Assembly (NCBI GenBank): GCA_003500955.1
Contig: DNQP01000298.1
Coordinates: 669 to 8,424 of the forward strand
Origin: Curvibacter sp.
Lineage (GTDB): Bacteria; Pseudomonadota; Gammaproteobacteria; Burkholderiales; Burkholderiaceae_C
DNA: 7,756 nucleotides
Reading direction: 5' to 3'
A program made the position numbers and the translations under genes. The notes under the pieces are model-generated. The model saw only the letters and a program-made list of their open reading frames with translations, was not told where the DNA came from and searched no databases. This document shows positions 1-5,562 of this stretch, piece after piece (positions within the stretch are counted from its first letter, which is position 1; each line of letters begins with the position of its first letter).

Positions 1-27
1 CGATGGCGTGGAGTTTCCACGCCATCG
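1..27. repeat. Perfect 11-bp inverted repeat at the window edge
   Basis: CGATGGCGTGG at 1-11 is exactly complementary to CCACGCCATCG at 17-27, with a 5-base loop (AGTTT). No T-run follows, so it is not a typical intrinsic terminator read to the right. It lies in DNA that shows no similarity to the cysS gene that begins about 45 bases downstream. It could be part of a mobile element end, a hairpin at a rearrangement point, or a contig-end artefact. Confidence 0.6.
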
Positions 28-91
28 ACGCGACGTCGTTCCCGTGACTGTAGCCTAACTCACCGGTTGATGGCCACGCAGGTGCTCGGCC

Positions 92-823
92 ATGACGCGG
101 GCTGCATTTGGTCAACATCTGGACCTCCATGCGGGAGGAGTAGACCTCGCCTTCCCGCACCACGAGAACGAGATCGCCCAGAGCGAAGGCGCCACCGGCA
201 AGGCTCTGGCGCGCTACTGGATGCACAACGGCTTCGTGCGCGTGGACAACGAGAAGATGTCCAAGTCCCTGGGCAACTTCTTCACCATCCGCGAGATCCT
301 GCAGAAGTACGACGCGCAGACCGTGCGCTTCTTCATCCTGCGCGCGCACTACCGCAGCCCCTTGAACTACAGCGATGCGCATCTGGACGACGCGCGCAAC
401 GCGCTCAAGCGTCTGTACACGGCGCTGCAGGCCGTGCCGCCGGTCGAGGTGCAGATCGACTGGCTCGATGCCCACGCCGCGCGCTTCAAGGCCGCGATGG
501 ACGAGGACTTCGGTACCCCCGAGGCCGTGGCCGTGCTCTTCGAGCTGGCGACCGAGGTCAACAAGACCGGCTCGCGCCAGCTCGCCGGCCTGCTCAAGGC
601 GCTGGGGGGCTGCCTGGGCCTGCTCCAGGAGGATCCGTCGAGCTTTCTCCAGGCCGGCTCGGCTCTGGACGAGGCCGCCATCCAGGTCCAGATCGAACGG
701 CGTGCCGCGGCCAAGGCTGCGAAGAACTTCGCCGAGGCCGACCGCATCCGCAAGGACCTGCTGGCCCAGGGCATCGTCCTCAAGGACTCGGCCGCCGGCA
801 CCACTTGGGAAGTCGCACAGTGA
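92..823 (+). CDS. cysS: Cysteinyl-tRNA synthetase, 5'-truncated fragment
   Basis: CysRS charges tRNA-Cys with cysteine in the cytoplasm. The fragment keeps the second half of the enzyme: FPHHENE at residues 21-27, where H23 and E27 match the family's zinc ligands by spacing; the KMSKS ATP-binding signature at residues 55-59; and the helical anticodon-binding region up to the natural TGA stop. The 243 residues compare with about 460 for the family, so roughly the first 215 are missing, including the HIGH motif and the first zinc-ligand cysteine. Similarity extends upstream of the ATG to a Trp codon at 71 and includes CSAM (83-94, with another zinc-ligand Cys), but a TGA at 68-70 closes that frame and the DNA before it is unrelated. 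The ATG at 92 is an internal Met of the family and has no evident ribosome binding site. As it stands this is a remnant or an edge-of-assembly fragment, not a working synthetase. Confidence 0.9.
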   Translation: MTRAAFGQHLDLHAGGVDLAFPHHENEIAQSEGATGKALARYWMHNGFVRVDNEKMSKSLGNFFTIREILQKYDAQTVRFFILRAHYRSPLNYSDAHLDDARNALKRLYTALQAVPPVEVQIDWLDAHAARFKAAMDEDFGTPEAVAVLFELATEVNKTGSRQLAGLLKALGGCLGLLQEDPSSFLQAGSALDEAAIQVQIERRAAAKAAKNFAEADRIRKDLLAQGIVLKDSAAGTTWEVAQ

Positions 824-1464
824 GCCCGGCATCTGTGACCCAGCTCGCCACCCCCGATTACTGGGACGAGGCCTGCAAGCACCTGATGAAGAAGGACCGG
901 GTGATGAAGCGCATCATTCCGCAGCACGGCGACGCCTGCCTGCGGACCCGGGGGGATGCCTTCACCACGCTGGCGCGCAGCATCGTGGGCCAGCAGATCT
1001 CGGTCAAGGCCGCGCAGTCGGTCTGGGACCGCTTTGCGGCCTTGCCCAAGCGCATGACGGCGGCCCATGTGCTCAAGCTCAAGGTCGACGACATGCGCGC
1101 CGCGGGCCTGAGCGCGCGCAAGGTCGAGTACCTGGTGGACCTGGCCCTGCATTTCGACAGCGGTGCCATCCGCGTCGCGGCCTGGAAAGGCATGGACGAC
1201 GAGGCCATCATCGCCGAACTCACCGGCATCCGCGGCATCGGCCGCTGGACGGCCGAGATGTTCCTGATCTTCCACCTGATGCGGCCCAATGTGCTGCCCC
1301 TGGACGACATCGGGCTGATCAACGGCATCAGCCACAATTACTTCTCTGGCGAGTCGGTCAGCCGCAGCGATGCGCGCGAAGTGGCTGCCGCCTGGGCACC
1401 GTTCTGCAGCGTCGCAACTTGGTATATTTGGCGCTCGCTGGATCCGCTGCCGGTCGAATACTGA
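820..1464 (+). CDS. DNA-3-methyladenine glycosylase II (short AlkA-type, HhH-GPD family)
   Basis: It probably removes alkylated bases such as 3-methyladenine from DNA as the first step of base excision repair. The 214-residue protein carries the helix-hairpin-helix motif [13 protein letters not shown] at residues 134-146, followed by LPLDDIGL at 159-166. By family comparison the second Asp of that stretch, D163, is the catalytic residue. It lacks the extra N-terminal domain of E. coli AlkA, which is usual for this short betaproteobacterial form. I chose the GTG at 820 because it overlaps the cysS stop (GTGA), which suggests translational coupling. A GTG at 835 and an ATG at 886 are alternatives, but the ATG would cut into the conserved [16 protein letters not shown] region. 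An open frame extends further upstream, but that part is only a shadow of cysS. Confidence 0.88.
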   Translation: MSPASVTQLATPDYWDEACKHLMKKDRVMKRIIPQHGDACLRTRGDAFTTLARSIVGQQISVKAAQSVWDRFAALPKRMTAAHVLKLKVDDMRAAGLSARKVEYLVDLALHFDSGAIRVAAWKGMDDEAIIAELTGIRGIGRWTAEMFLIFHLMRPNVLPLDDIGLINGISHNYFSGESVSRSDAREVAAAWAPFCSVATWYIWRSLDPLPVEY

Positions 1465-1527
1465 GGCGCCGTACAGCCCTGCCAGTCCTGTCCTTGGGCT
1501 GGCCAGAAATCTACAAGGAGGTCACAG

Positions 1528-2505
1528 ATGGCCAAGAAGACTTTTCTCGACTTCGAGCAGCCGATTGCCGAGCTCGAAGCCAAGATCGAGGAACTGCGTT
1601 ACGTTCAGACCGAATCCGCGGTCGACATCAGCGAAGAGATCGACCAGCTGAGCAAGAAGAGCCTGCAGCTGACCAAGGACGTCTACAGCGACCTGAACCC
1701 CTGGCAGATCACCAAGATCGCGCGGCATCCGGAGCGGCCCTACACGCTGGACTACATCAACGAGCTCTTCACCGACTTCGTCGAGATGCACGGTGACCGC
1801 CATTTCGCGGACGACTTGAGCATCGTCGGCGGTCTGGCCCGTTTCAACGGTACGCCCTGCATGGTGCTGGGCCAGCAGAAGGGTCGCGACACCAAGGAGC
1901 GCGGCCTGCGCAACTTCGGCATGAGCAAGCCCGAGGGCTACCGCAAGGCCCTGCGCCTGATGAAGACGGCCGAGAAGTTCGGCCTGCCCGTGTTTACTTT
2001 CGTCGACACGCCCGGTGCCTATCCCGGCATCGACGCCGAAGAGCGTGGCCAGTCCGAAGCCATCGGCCGCAACATCTTCGAGATGGCGCAGCTGGAGGTA
2101 CCCATCATCACCACCATCATCGGCGAAGGCGGCTCGGGTGGCGCGCTGGCCATCTCGGTGGCCGACCAGGTGCTGATGCTGCAGTACTCGGTCTACTCGG
2201 TGATCAGTCCTGAGGGCTGCGCCTCCATCCTCTGGAAGACCGCCGAGCGCGCGCAGGATGCGGCCGAGGCCCTGGGCATCACGGCGCATCGCCTCAAGGC
2301 CCTGGGCCTGGTCGACAAGATCGTCAATGAGCCCGTGGGCGGCGCGCACCGCGATCCCAAGCAGATGGCGGCCTTCCTCAAGCGTGCCCTGGTCGACGCC
2401 TACCGTCAGGTGGCCGACCTCAAGGTCAAGGAACTGCTGGACCGCCGCTACGAGCGCCTGCAGAGCTATGGCCGTTACACCGACACCAAGGCCAGCGGCA
2501 AATAG
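1528..2505 (+). CDS. accA: Acetyl-CoA carboxylase carboxyltransferase subunit alpha
   Basis: With AccD it forms the carboxyltransferase that moves the carboxyl group from biotin on AccB to acetyl-CoA, giving malonyl-CoA for fatty acid synthesis in the cytoplasm. The 325 residues are close to the family length (319 in E. coli). The N-terminal helix ([17 protein letters not shown]) is typical, the crotonase-like core follows, and the glycine-rich [11 protein letters not shown] at residues 199-209 is a family hallmark for the acyl-CoA/biotin site; [10 protein letters not shown] lies shortly before it. The start is firm: AAGGAGGT at 1515-1522 sits 5 bases before the ATG. A 63-base gap separates it from the glycosylase, with no clear promoter, so it may be read through from upstream. 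The gene looks intact. Confidence 0.97.
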   Translation: MAKKTFLDFEQPIAELEAKIEELRYVQTESAVDISEEIDQLSKKSLQLTKDVYSDLNPWQITKIARHPERPYTLDYINELFTDFVEMHGDRHFADDLSIVGGLARFNGTPCMVLGQQKGRDTKERGLRNFGMSKPEGYRKALRLMKTAEKFGLPVFTFVDTPGAYPGIDAEERGQSEAIGRNIFEMAQLEVPIITTIIGEGGSGGALAISVADQVLMLQYSVYSVISPEGCASILWKTAERAQDAAEALGITAHRLKALGLVDKIVNEPVGGAHRDPKQMAAFLKRALVDAYRQVADLKVKELLDRRYERLQSYGRYTDTKASGK

Positions 2506-2535
2506 GAAGTCCAGGTCCTCCGCGCGGGTGTGCCC

Positions 2536-3480
2536 ATGACGCGCAGTCTCGCGCAGGCCATGGACGCGTTCCGGCCCGGACTGCCCCTGGCCGTGGCCTA
2601 CAGCGGCGGCGCCGATTCCACCGCCCTGCTGTTGGCCTGCGCAGAGAAGTGGCCCGGCCAGATCAGCGCCATCCACATCCATCACGGCCTGCAGGCCGCA
2701 GCCGACGGTTTCGAGCAGCATTGCCGCGCGACCTGCGCCCGGCTCGGTGTGCCCTTGCAGGTCTTGCGCGTCGACGCCCGCCCTGGGCCCGGCCAGAGTC
2801 CCGAGGATGCCGCACGCAGCGCACGCTACGCGGCCTTGCGCCAGGCGGCCGTAGCTGCACACCCGCCGATCCGCCATATCGCCCTGGCCCAGCACGCCGA
2901 CGACCAGGTTGAGACCCTGCTGCTGGCGCTGAGCCGCGGCGCCGGCCTGCCGGGCCTGAGCGCCATGCCGGCGCAGTGGGAGCGGGACGGTATCTGCTAC
3001 TACCGCCCCTTGCTGGAGGTGAGTGGTCTTGCGCTGCGCGAGGATCTGCGCGCACGGGGTGCCACCTGGATCGAGGATCCCTCGAACGCCGACGAGCAGT
3101 ACACACGCAACCGTATCCGGGCCCGACTGCTGCCGGCGCTGGAGGCGACCTTCCCGCAGTTTCGCGACACCTTTGGCCGCAGCGCCGCGCACGCAGCCCA
3201 GGCCCAAGGCCTGCTCGACGAGCTCGCGGCGCAGGATCTCGCGCAGGTGGGGCAGCCGCCGCAGATCGATCGCCTGCGCGAGCTGGCGCGGGAACGTCAG
3301 GCCAATGCGCTGCGGCACTGGCTGCGCAGCGCCCACGGCGCAGCGGCGAGCACCGCGCAGATGGAGGAGTTGCTGGACCAGATCGCCGCCTGCAGCACAC
3401 GCGGCCACGGCATCCGTCTCAAGGTCGGCGCGGGCCACGTCGAGCGGCAGGGGCCGGTGCTGGCTTGGTACAATCCCTAG
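2536..3480 (+). CDS. tilS: tRNA(Ile)-lysidine synthase, short form
   Basis: TilS uses ATP and lysine to convert the wobble C34 of tRNA-Ile(CAU) to lysidine, changing its decoding from AUG to AUA. The PP-loop ATP-binding motif SGGADS is at residues 23-28, HADDQVET at 120-127, and the family motif DPSN...YTRNRIR at about 181-195. At 314 residues it is much shorter than the 432-residue E. coli enzyme: it has the catalytic domain and the following helical region, but no recognisable C-terminal TilS domain. I infer this is normal for the lineage and not a truncation, because the frame is clean to its stop. ATG 2536 was chosen over GTG 2530, 6 bases upstream in frame; neither has a good ribosome binding site. 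The gene starts 30 bases after accA, in the same direction. Its last codons also carry a candidate promoter for lysC. Confidence 0.93.
   Translation: MTRSLAQAMDAFRPGLPLAVAYSGGADSTALLLACAEKWPGQISAIHIHHGLQAAADGFEQHCRATCARLGVPLQVLRVDARPGPGQSPEDAARSARYAALRQAAVAAHPPIRHIALAQHADDQVETLLLALSRGAGLPGLSAMPAQWERDGICYYRPLLEVSGLALREDLRARGATWIEDPSNADEQYTRNRIRARLLPALEATFPQFRDTFGRSAAHAAQAQGLLDELAAQDLAQVGQPPQIDRLRELARERQANALRHWLRSAHGAAASTAQMEELLDQIAACSTRGHGIRLKVGAGHVERQGPVLAWYNP
3466..3474 (+). promoter_or_regulatory. Extended -10 promoter element inside the tilS 3' end, probable lysC promoter
   Basis: TGG-TACAAT fits the extended -10 form (TGn followed by a TATAAT-like hexamer; 5 of 6 bases match). It ends 6 bases before the end of tilS. 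No good -35 hexamer is seen at the usual spacing, which extended -10 promoters can tolerate. Transcription would begin near 3481 and give lysC a leader of about 100 bases. Confidence 0.4.
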
Positions 3481-3485
3481 GCTTT

Positions 3486-3566
3486 GCCCGCCTGGTGCCC
3501 CAGGTTCGGGCCTGACGCTCCTCCTGTAGACACCGGTTGCCGCGGCGCAGGCTGCGACGGCCAACC
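3486..3566 (+). promoter_or_regulatory. lysC leader with two hairpins
   Basis: Hairpin 1 (3486-3511) pairs GCCCG+CCTGG with CCAGG+CGGGC around a TGCC loop, with a two-base TT bulge. Hairpin 2 (3535-3566) pairs GGTTG+CCG with CGG+CAACC, with one bulged C. Neither is followed by a T-run, so a Rho-independent terminator is not supported. An A/T-rich stretch (GATATTTTTCA) then leads directly into the lysC ATG, and there is no Shine-Dalgarno sequence. Hairpin 1 could protect the end of the tilS transcript or form the 5' end of the lysC mRNA. Confidence 0.45.
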
Positions 3567-3581
3567 ACCCGATATTTTTCA

Positions 3582-4850
3582 ATGGCACTGATCGTTCACA
3601 AGTACGGCGGCACGTCCATGGGCTCGACCGAGCGCATCCGCAACGTCGCCAAGCGCGTCGCCAAGTGGGCCCGCGCCGGCCACCAGATGGTGGTGGTGCC
3701 CTCGGCCATGAGCGGCGAGACCAACCGCCTGCTCGGTCTGGCCAAGGAACTGGCGCCCCCCAAGTCCAGCGACGCCACCAACCGCGAGCTCGACATGCTG
3801 GCCGCCACCGGCGAGCAGGCCTCCAGCGCGCTGCTGGCCATCGCCCTGCAGGCCGAAGGCATGGAATCGGTCAGCTACGCGGGCTGGCAGGTCCCCATCG
3901 TCACCAACAGCGCCTACACCAAGGCCCGCATCGAGTCCATCGACGACCAGCGCATCCGTGCCGATCTCGCGGCCGGCAAGGTGGTCATCGTGACCGGCTT
4001 CCAGGGCATCGACGGCGAAGGCCACATCACGACCCTGGGTCGTGGCGGCTCCGACACCTCGGCCGTGGCCGTGGCGGCTGCGATGAAGGCCGACGAGTGT
4101 TTGATCTACACCGATGTCGATGGCGTCTACACCACCGACCCGCGCGTCGTGCCCGAGGCACGTCGCCTGCATACCGTGAGTTTCGAGGAAATGCTCGAAA
4201 TGGCCTCCATGGGCTCCAAGGTGCTGCAGATCCGCTCGGTCGAATTCGCCGGCAAATACAAGGTGCCGCTGCGCGTGCTCTCCAGCTTCACGCCCTGGGA
4301 CATCGATCTCAACGAAGAAGCCAAGTCCGGCACGTTGATCACTTTTGAGGAAGATGAAAAGATGGAACAAGCCATTGTTTCCGGCATCGCGTTCAACCGC
4401 GACGAGGCCAAGATTTCCATGGTCGGTGTGCCCGACAAGCCCGGCATCGCCTACCAGATCCTGGGTGCCGTGGCCGAGGCCAACATCGAAGTCGACATGA
4501 TCATCCAGAACATCAGCAAGGATGGCAAGACCGACTTCAGCTTCACCGTCAACCGCAACGACTACGCCCGCGCCGTCGACCTGCTCAAGGACAAGGTCAT
4601 GCCGGCCCTGGGCGCCAAGGAAGTCATCGGCGACACCAAGATCTGCAAGGTCTCCATCGTCGGCATCGGCATGCGCAGCCACGTGGGCATCGCCAGCAAG
4701 ATGTTCCGCGCGCTCAGCGAGGAAGGCATCAACATCCAGATGATCTCCACCAGCGAGATCAAGACCTCGGTCGTGATCGACGAGAAGTACATGGAACTGG
4801 CCGTGCGCGCCCTGCACAAGGCCTTCGACCTGGACCAGCCGTCGGCCTGA
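3582..4850 (+). CDS. lysC: Aspartate kinase (aspartokinase), lysine-pathway type with tandem ACT domains
   Basis: It phosphorylates aspartate, the first step toward lysine, threonine, methionine and diaminopimelate. KYGGTSM at residues 7-13 begins the kinase domain; GRGGSDTSA (153-161) and YTDVDGVYTTDPR (176-188) are substrate- and ATP-site signatures. Two ACT domains occupy about 265-340 and 345-418; family members of this design are usually feedback-inhibited by lysine with threonine. The 422 residues fit the family. ATG 3582 was chosen because the protein begins MALIVHKYGG as in its relatives; an in-frame ATG at 3537 would add 15 unrelated residues. There is no Shine-Dalgarno sequence at this start, and the A/T-rich leader may be what the ribosome recognises. 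Met261 is also a likely internal start for a separate beta subunit. Confidence 0.97.
   Translation: MALIVHKYGGTSMGSTERIRNVAKRVAKWARAGHQMVVVPSAMSGETNRLLGLAKELAPPKSSDATNRELDMLAATGEQASSALLAIALQAEGMESVSYAGWQVPIVTNSAYTKARIESIDDQRIRADLAAGKVVIVTGFQGIDGEGHITTLGRGGSDTSAVAVAAAMKADECLIYTDVDGVYTTDPRVVPEARRLHTVSFEEMLEMASMGSKVLQIRSVEFAGKYKVPLRVLSSFTPWDIDLNEEAKSGTLITFEEDEKMEQAIVSGIAFNRDEAKISMVGVPDKPGIAYQILGAVAEANIEVDMIIQNISKDGKTDFSFTVNRNDYARAVDLLKDKVMPALGAKEVIGDTKICKVSIVGIGMRSHVGIASKMFRALSEEGINIQMISTSEIKTSVVIDEKYMELAVRALHKAFDLDQPSA
4346..4364 (+). promoter_or_regulatory. Internal ribosome binding site and in-frame ATG for a LysC beta subunit
   Basis: TGAGGAAG at 4346-4353 lies 8 bases before an in-frame ATG at 4362 (LysC residue 261). 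Starting here gives a 162-residue product (MEQAIVSGIAF...) consisting only of the two ACT domains. Corynebacterium and Bacillus aspartokinases of this type make such a beta subunit from an internal start at the equivalent place, with a similar MEEAV-type N-terminus. The codons here (TTT, GAA, GAT, AAA, ATT) are A/T-rich compared with the rest of the gene, as if kept for ribosome access. Confidence 0.6.
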
Positions 4851-4858
4851 ATTTCAGC

Positions 4859-4886
4859 CTGACAGCCGCGGGATTCATGCGATAAT
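4859..4886 (+). promoter_or_regulatory. Sigma70-like promoter of tRNA-Ser
   Basis: CTGACA (4859-4864, 5 of 6 matches to the -35 consensus) and GATAAT (4881-4886, 5 of 6 to the -10) are separated by 16 bases. A GC-rich stretch (CCCGC) follows the -10, as in many stable-RNA promoters. The expected start is about 4893, some 8 bases before the mature tRNA. Confidence 0.65.
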
Positions 4887-4891
4887 CCCGC
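4868..4891. repeat. 8-bp inverted repeat overlapping the tRNA promoter
   Basis: GCGGGATT (4868-4875) and AATCCCGC (4884-4891) are perfect complements around an 8-base loop, starting 17 bases after the lysC stop. The right arm covers half of the -10 hexamer and the discriminator. It may be a weak end hairpin for lysC transcripts (only TTTT at 4897-4900 follows) or a protein site over the promoter. Confidence 0.5.
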
Positions 4892-4900
4892 TGACCTTTT

Positions 4901-4993
4901 GGAGACGTGACCGAGTGGCCGAAGGTGCTCCCCTGCTAAGGGAGTATGGGGTGTAGAGCCTCATCGAGGGTTCGAATCCCTCCGTCTCCGCCA
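4901..4993 (+). tRNA. tRNA-Ser (anticodon GCU)
   Basis: Class II tRNA with a long variable arm. The acceptor stem GGAGACG (4901-4907) pairs with CGTCTCC (4983-4989); the discriminator is G4990 and CCA is encoded (4991-4993). The anticodon stem CTCCC/GGGAG (4928-4932/4940-4944) closes the loop CTGCTAA with anticodon GCT at 4935-4937, which reads AGC and AGU. The T-loop has the usual GGTTCGAATCC pattern. It is the last gene of the conserved block and a common type of integration site. Confidence 0.97.
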
Positions 4994-4999
4994 ACCATT

Positions 5000-5024
5000 G
5001 AAATCAATGACTTACGTTGATTTC
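5000..5024. repeat. Inverted repeat 3' of the tRNA, candidate attachment-site core
   Basis: GAAATCAA (5000-5007) and TTGATTTC (5017-5024) are perfect 8-bp inverted arms around a 9-base centre (TGACTTACG). Two short inverted arms around a 6-9-base overlap is the layout of tyrosine-recombinase core sites, and the place just beyond the tRNA CCA end is usual for such sites. A weak hairpin in the tRNA 3' trailer is the alternative. Confidence 0.4.
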
Positions 5025-5031
5025 TGGCCCT

Positions 5032-5062
5032 AAAAGCCCGACCTAACCAGTCGGGCTTTTTT
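5032..5062 (+). terminator. Rho-independent terminator after tRNA-Ser
   Basis: AAAAGCCCGAC (5032-5042) pairs fully with GTCGGGCTTTT (5050-5060) around a 7-base loop, and the T-run reaches 5062. The A-run on the left arm makes it potentially active in both directions. Confidence 0.9.
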
Positions 5063-5080
5063 ATTGTTTTTGATCCGGAG

Positions 5081-5156
5081 TGTCCCGAAATTGTCCCGGG
5101 ATTGCTTATCTCGGCTTATCGGTGTTTAGGGCGTAGGCCCGGAATTGTCCCGGGCC
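5081..5156. repeat. TGTCCCG repeats and GGCCCGG/CCGGGCC inverted repeat
   Basis: TGTCCCG occurs at 5081, 5092 and 5146. The longer unit AATTGTCCCGGG is exact at 5089-5100 and 5143-5154. The third copy is embedded in a perfect 7-bp inverted repeat (5136-5142 and 5150-5156, 7-base loop). Repeats of this kind next to a tRNA are plausible recombinase or accessory-protein sites; no function can be proven from sequence. Confidence 0.5.
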
Positions 5157-5211
5157 ACATCAGCTCATCGAATACCGCTGCAACAAGCTCAACACCATCC
5201 GACGAACGGCA

Positions 5212-5271
5212 AACCGATATCGCTTATTCACTCATCAAGGGTGATCGATTCAAAAGCGATATCGGTTATTC
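5212..5271. promoter_or_regulatory. Paired CGATATCG operator-like sites, 42 bp apart
   Basis: AACCGATATCGCTT (5212-5225) and AAGCGATATCGGTT (5254-5267) are perfect 14-bp inverted copies. Each contains the palindrome CGATATCG (5215-5222 and 5257-5264). The copies also read as direct repeats CGATATCG-S-TTATTC. Centre-to-centre distance is 42 bp, about four helical turns, so both sites face the same side of the DNA. They lie upstream of the candidate promoter at 5315-5343. This fits two dimer sites for a cooperative regulator or DNA-bending protein. Confidence 0.55.
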
Positions 5272-5314
5272 GCCTCAGTCTCATCGAGCAGGGCGCTCGA
5301 ACACCTGCAAGGAC

Positions 5315-5343
5315 TTGATCGATACGTTAACCCTTGCTAATCT
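5315..5343 (+). promoter_or_regulatory. Candidate promoter for the accessory gene pair
   Basis: TTGATC (5315-5320, 4 of 6 to the -35) and TAATCT (5338-5343, 3 of 6 to the -10) are 17 bases apart, and TGC precedes the -10 (extended -10 form). It would give a leader of about 210 bases to the gene at 5563. Confidence 0.35.
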
Positions 5344-5399
5344 ATTCATGTCTTTGAAAACGACAGCCAACTCATCGAGAGTCGCACTTGGTGAGGGAT

Positions 5400-5530
5400 G
5401 CCCTGGCCCAGGGCGCTGAAACGAGTCAATTACCACGCGGGAGCCGGCGCAGCAGCGCCGCCTGGCTGAGCCAGGGTGACATCAGGACGGCCTTGGAAGG
5501 AAGAAGCCACGCGACGACAAAAAAGTCGTC
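5400..5530. repeat. Run of four short hairpins in the leader
   Basis: Palindrome GCCCTGG-C-CCAGGGC (5400-5414); CGGCGC/GCGCCG with loop AGCA (5445-5460); CCTGGC/GCCAGG with loop TGA (5461-5475), directly adjacent; and GACGAC/GTCGTC with an A6 loop (5513-5530). The last ends 21 bases before the ribosome binding site at 5552. They may form a structured leader RNA or a structured DNA site. Confidence 0.45.
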
Positions 5531-5562
5531 TTCCATCGTGCTTAACCTTTCAAGGAGCTGTC

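Larger units (their letters stand above)
5164..5378 (+). repeat. Dispersed CTCATCGA octamer
   Basis: Exact copies at 5164, 5280 and 5371 and a one-mismatch copy at 5231 (CTCATCAA), all in the same orientation. The same octamer is in the tRNA variable/T-arm region (4960) and once in a coding region (5991). Chance would give far fewer copies of an 8-mer. They could be arm-type integrase sites or simply echoes of the tRNA sequence. Confidence 0.4.
5063..5562. other. 500-base non-coding control region
   Basis: I find no convincing gene here on either strand. A 105-codon open frame at 5102-5419 lacks a ribosome binding site and crosses all the repeats. The first 340 bases are clearly more A/T-rich than the core block. 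The stretch holds TGTCCCG repeats, two GCTTATC copies 10 bases apart (5104, 5114), CTCATCGA octamers, the paired CGATATCG sites, a candidate promoter and four hairpins. It looks like the regulatory and recombination end of an element. Confidence 0.6.

Noticed and set aside
67..819. Upstream extension of the glycosylase frame
   Set aside because: It runs through cysS in another frame, is Arg/Gly/Pro-rich and is not part of the enzyme; the real start is at the cysS stop.
367..1335. Antisense open frame over cysS and the glycosylase
   Set aside because: It overlaps two recognised genes on the other strand and shows no domain or ribosome binding site.
1474..1503. Inverted repeats CAGCCC/GGGCTG and GCCAG/CTGGC before accA
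   Set aside because: Short, mutually exclusive stems without a T-run; expected by chance in GC-rich DNA.
3486..3566. Lysine riboswitch before lysC
   Set aside because: The leader is only about 100 bases and has two simple hairpins, not the multi-helix aptamer of that class.
1522..3588. Very long antisense open frame opposite accA and tilS
   Set aside because: It is the complement of two well-identified genes in high-GC DNA, its translation is low-complexity Gly/Ala/Leu/Gln-rich, and no initiation signal stands out.
3579..4817. 412-codon antisense open frame opposite lysC
   Set aside because: It mirrors a firm aspartokinase gene and is rich in His/Asp/Gly from reversed codons, a usual shadow pattern.
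5102..5419. 105-codon open frame in the control region
   Set aside because: No ribosome binding site, Ser/Thr/Arg-rich sequence without a pattern, and it crosses all the repeats and the candidate promoter.
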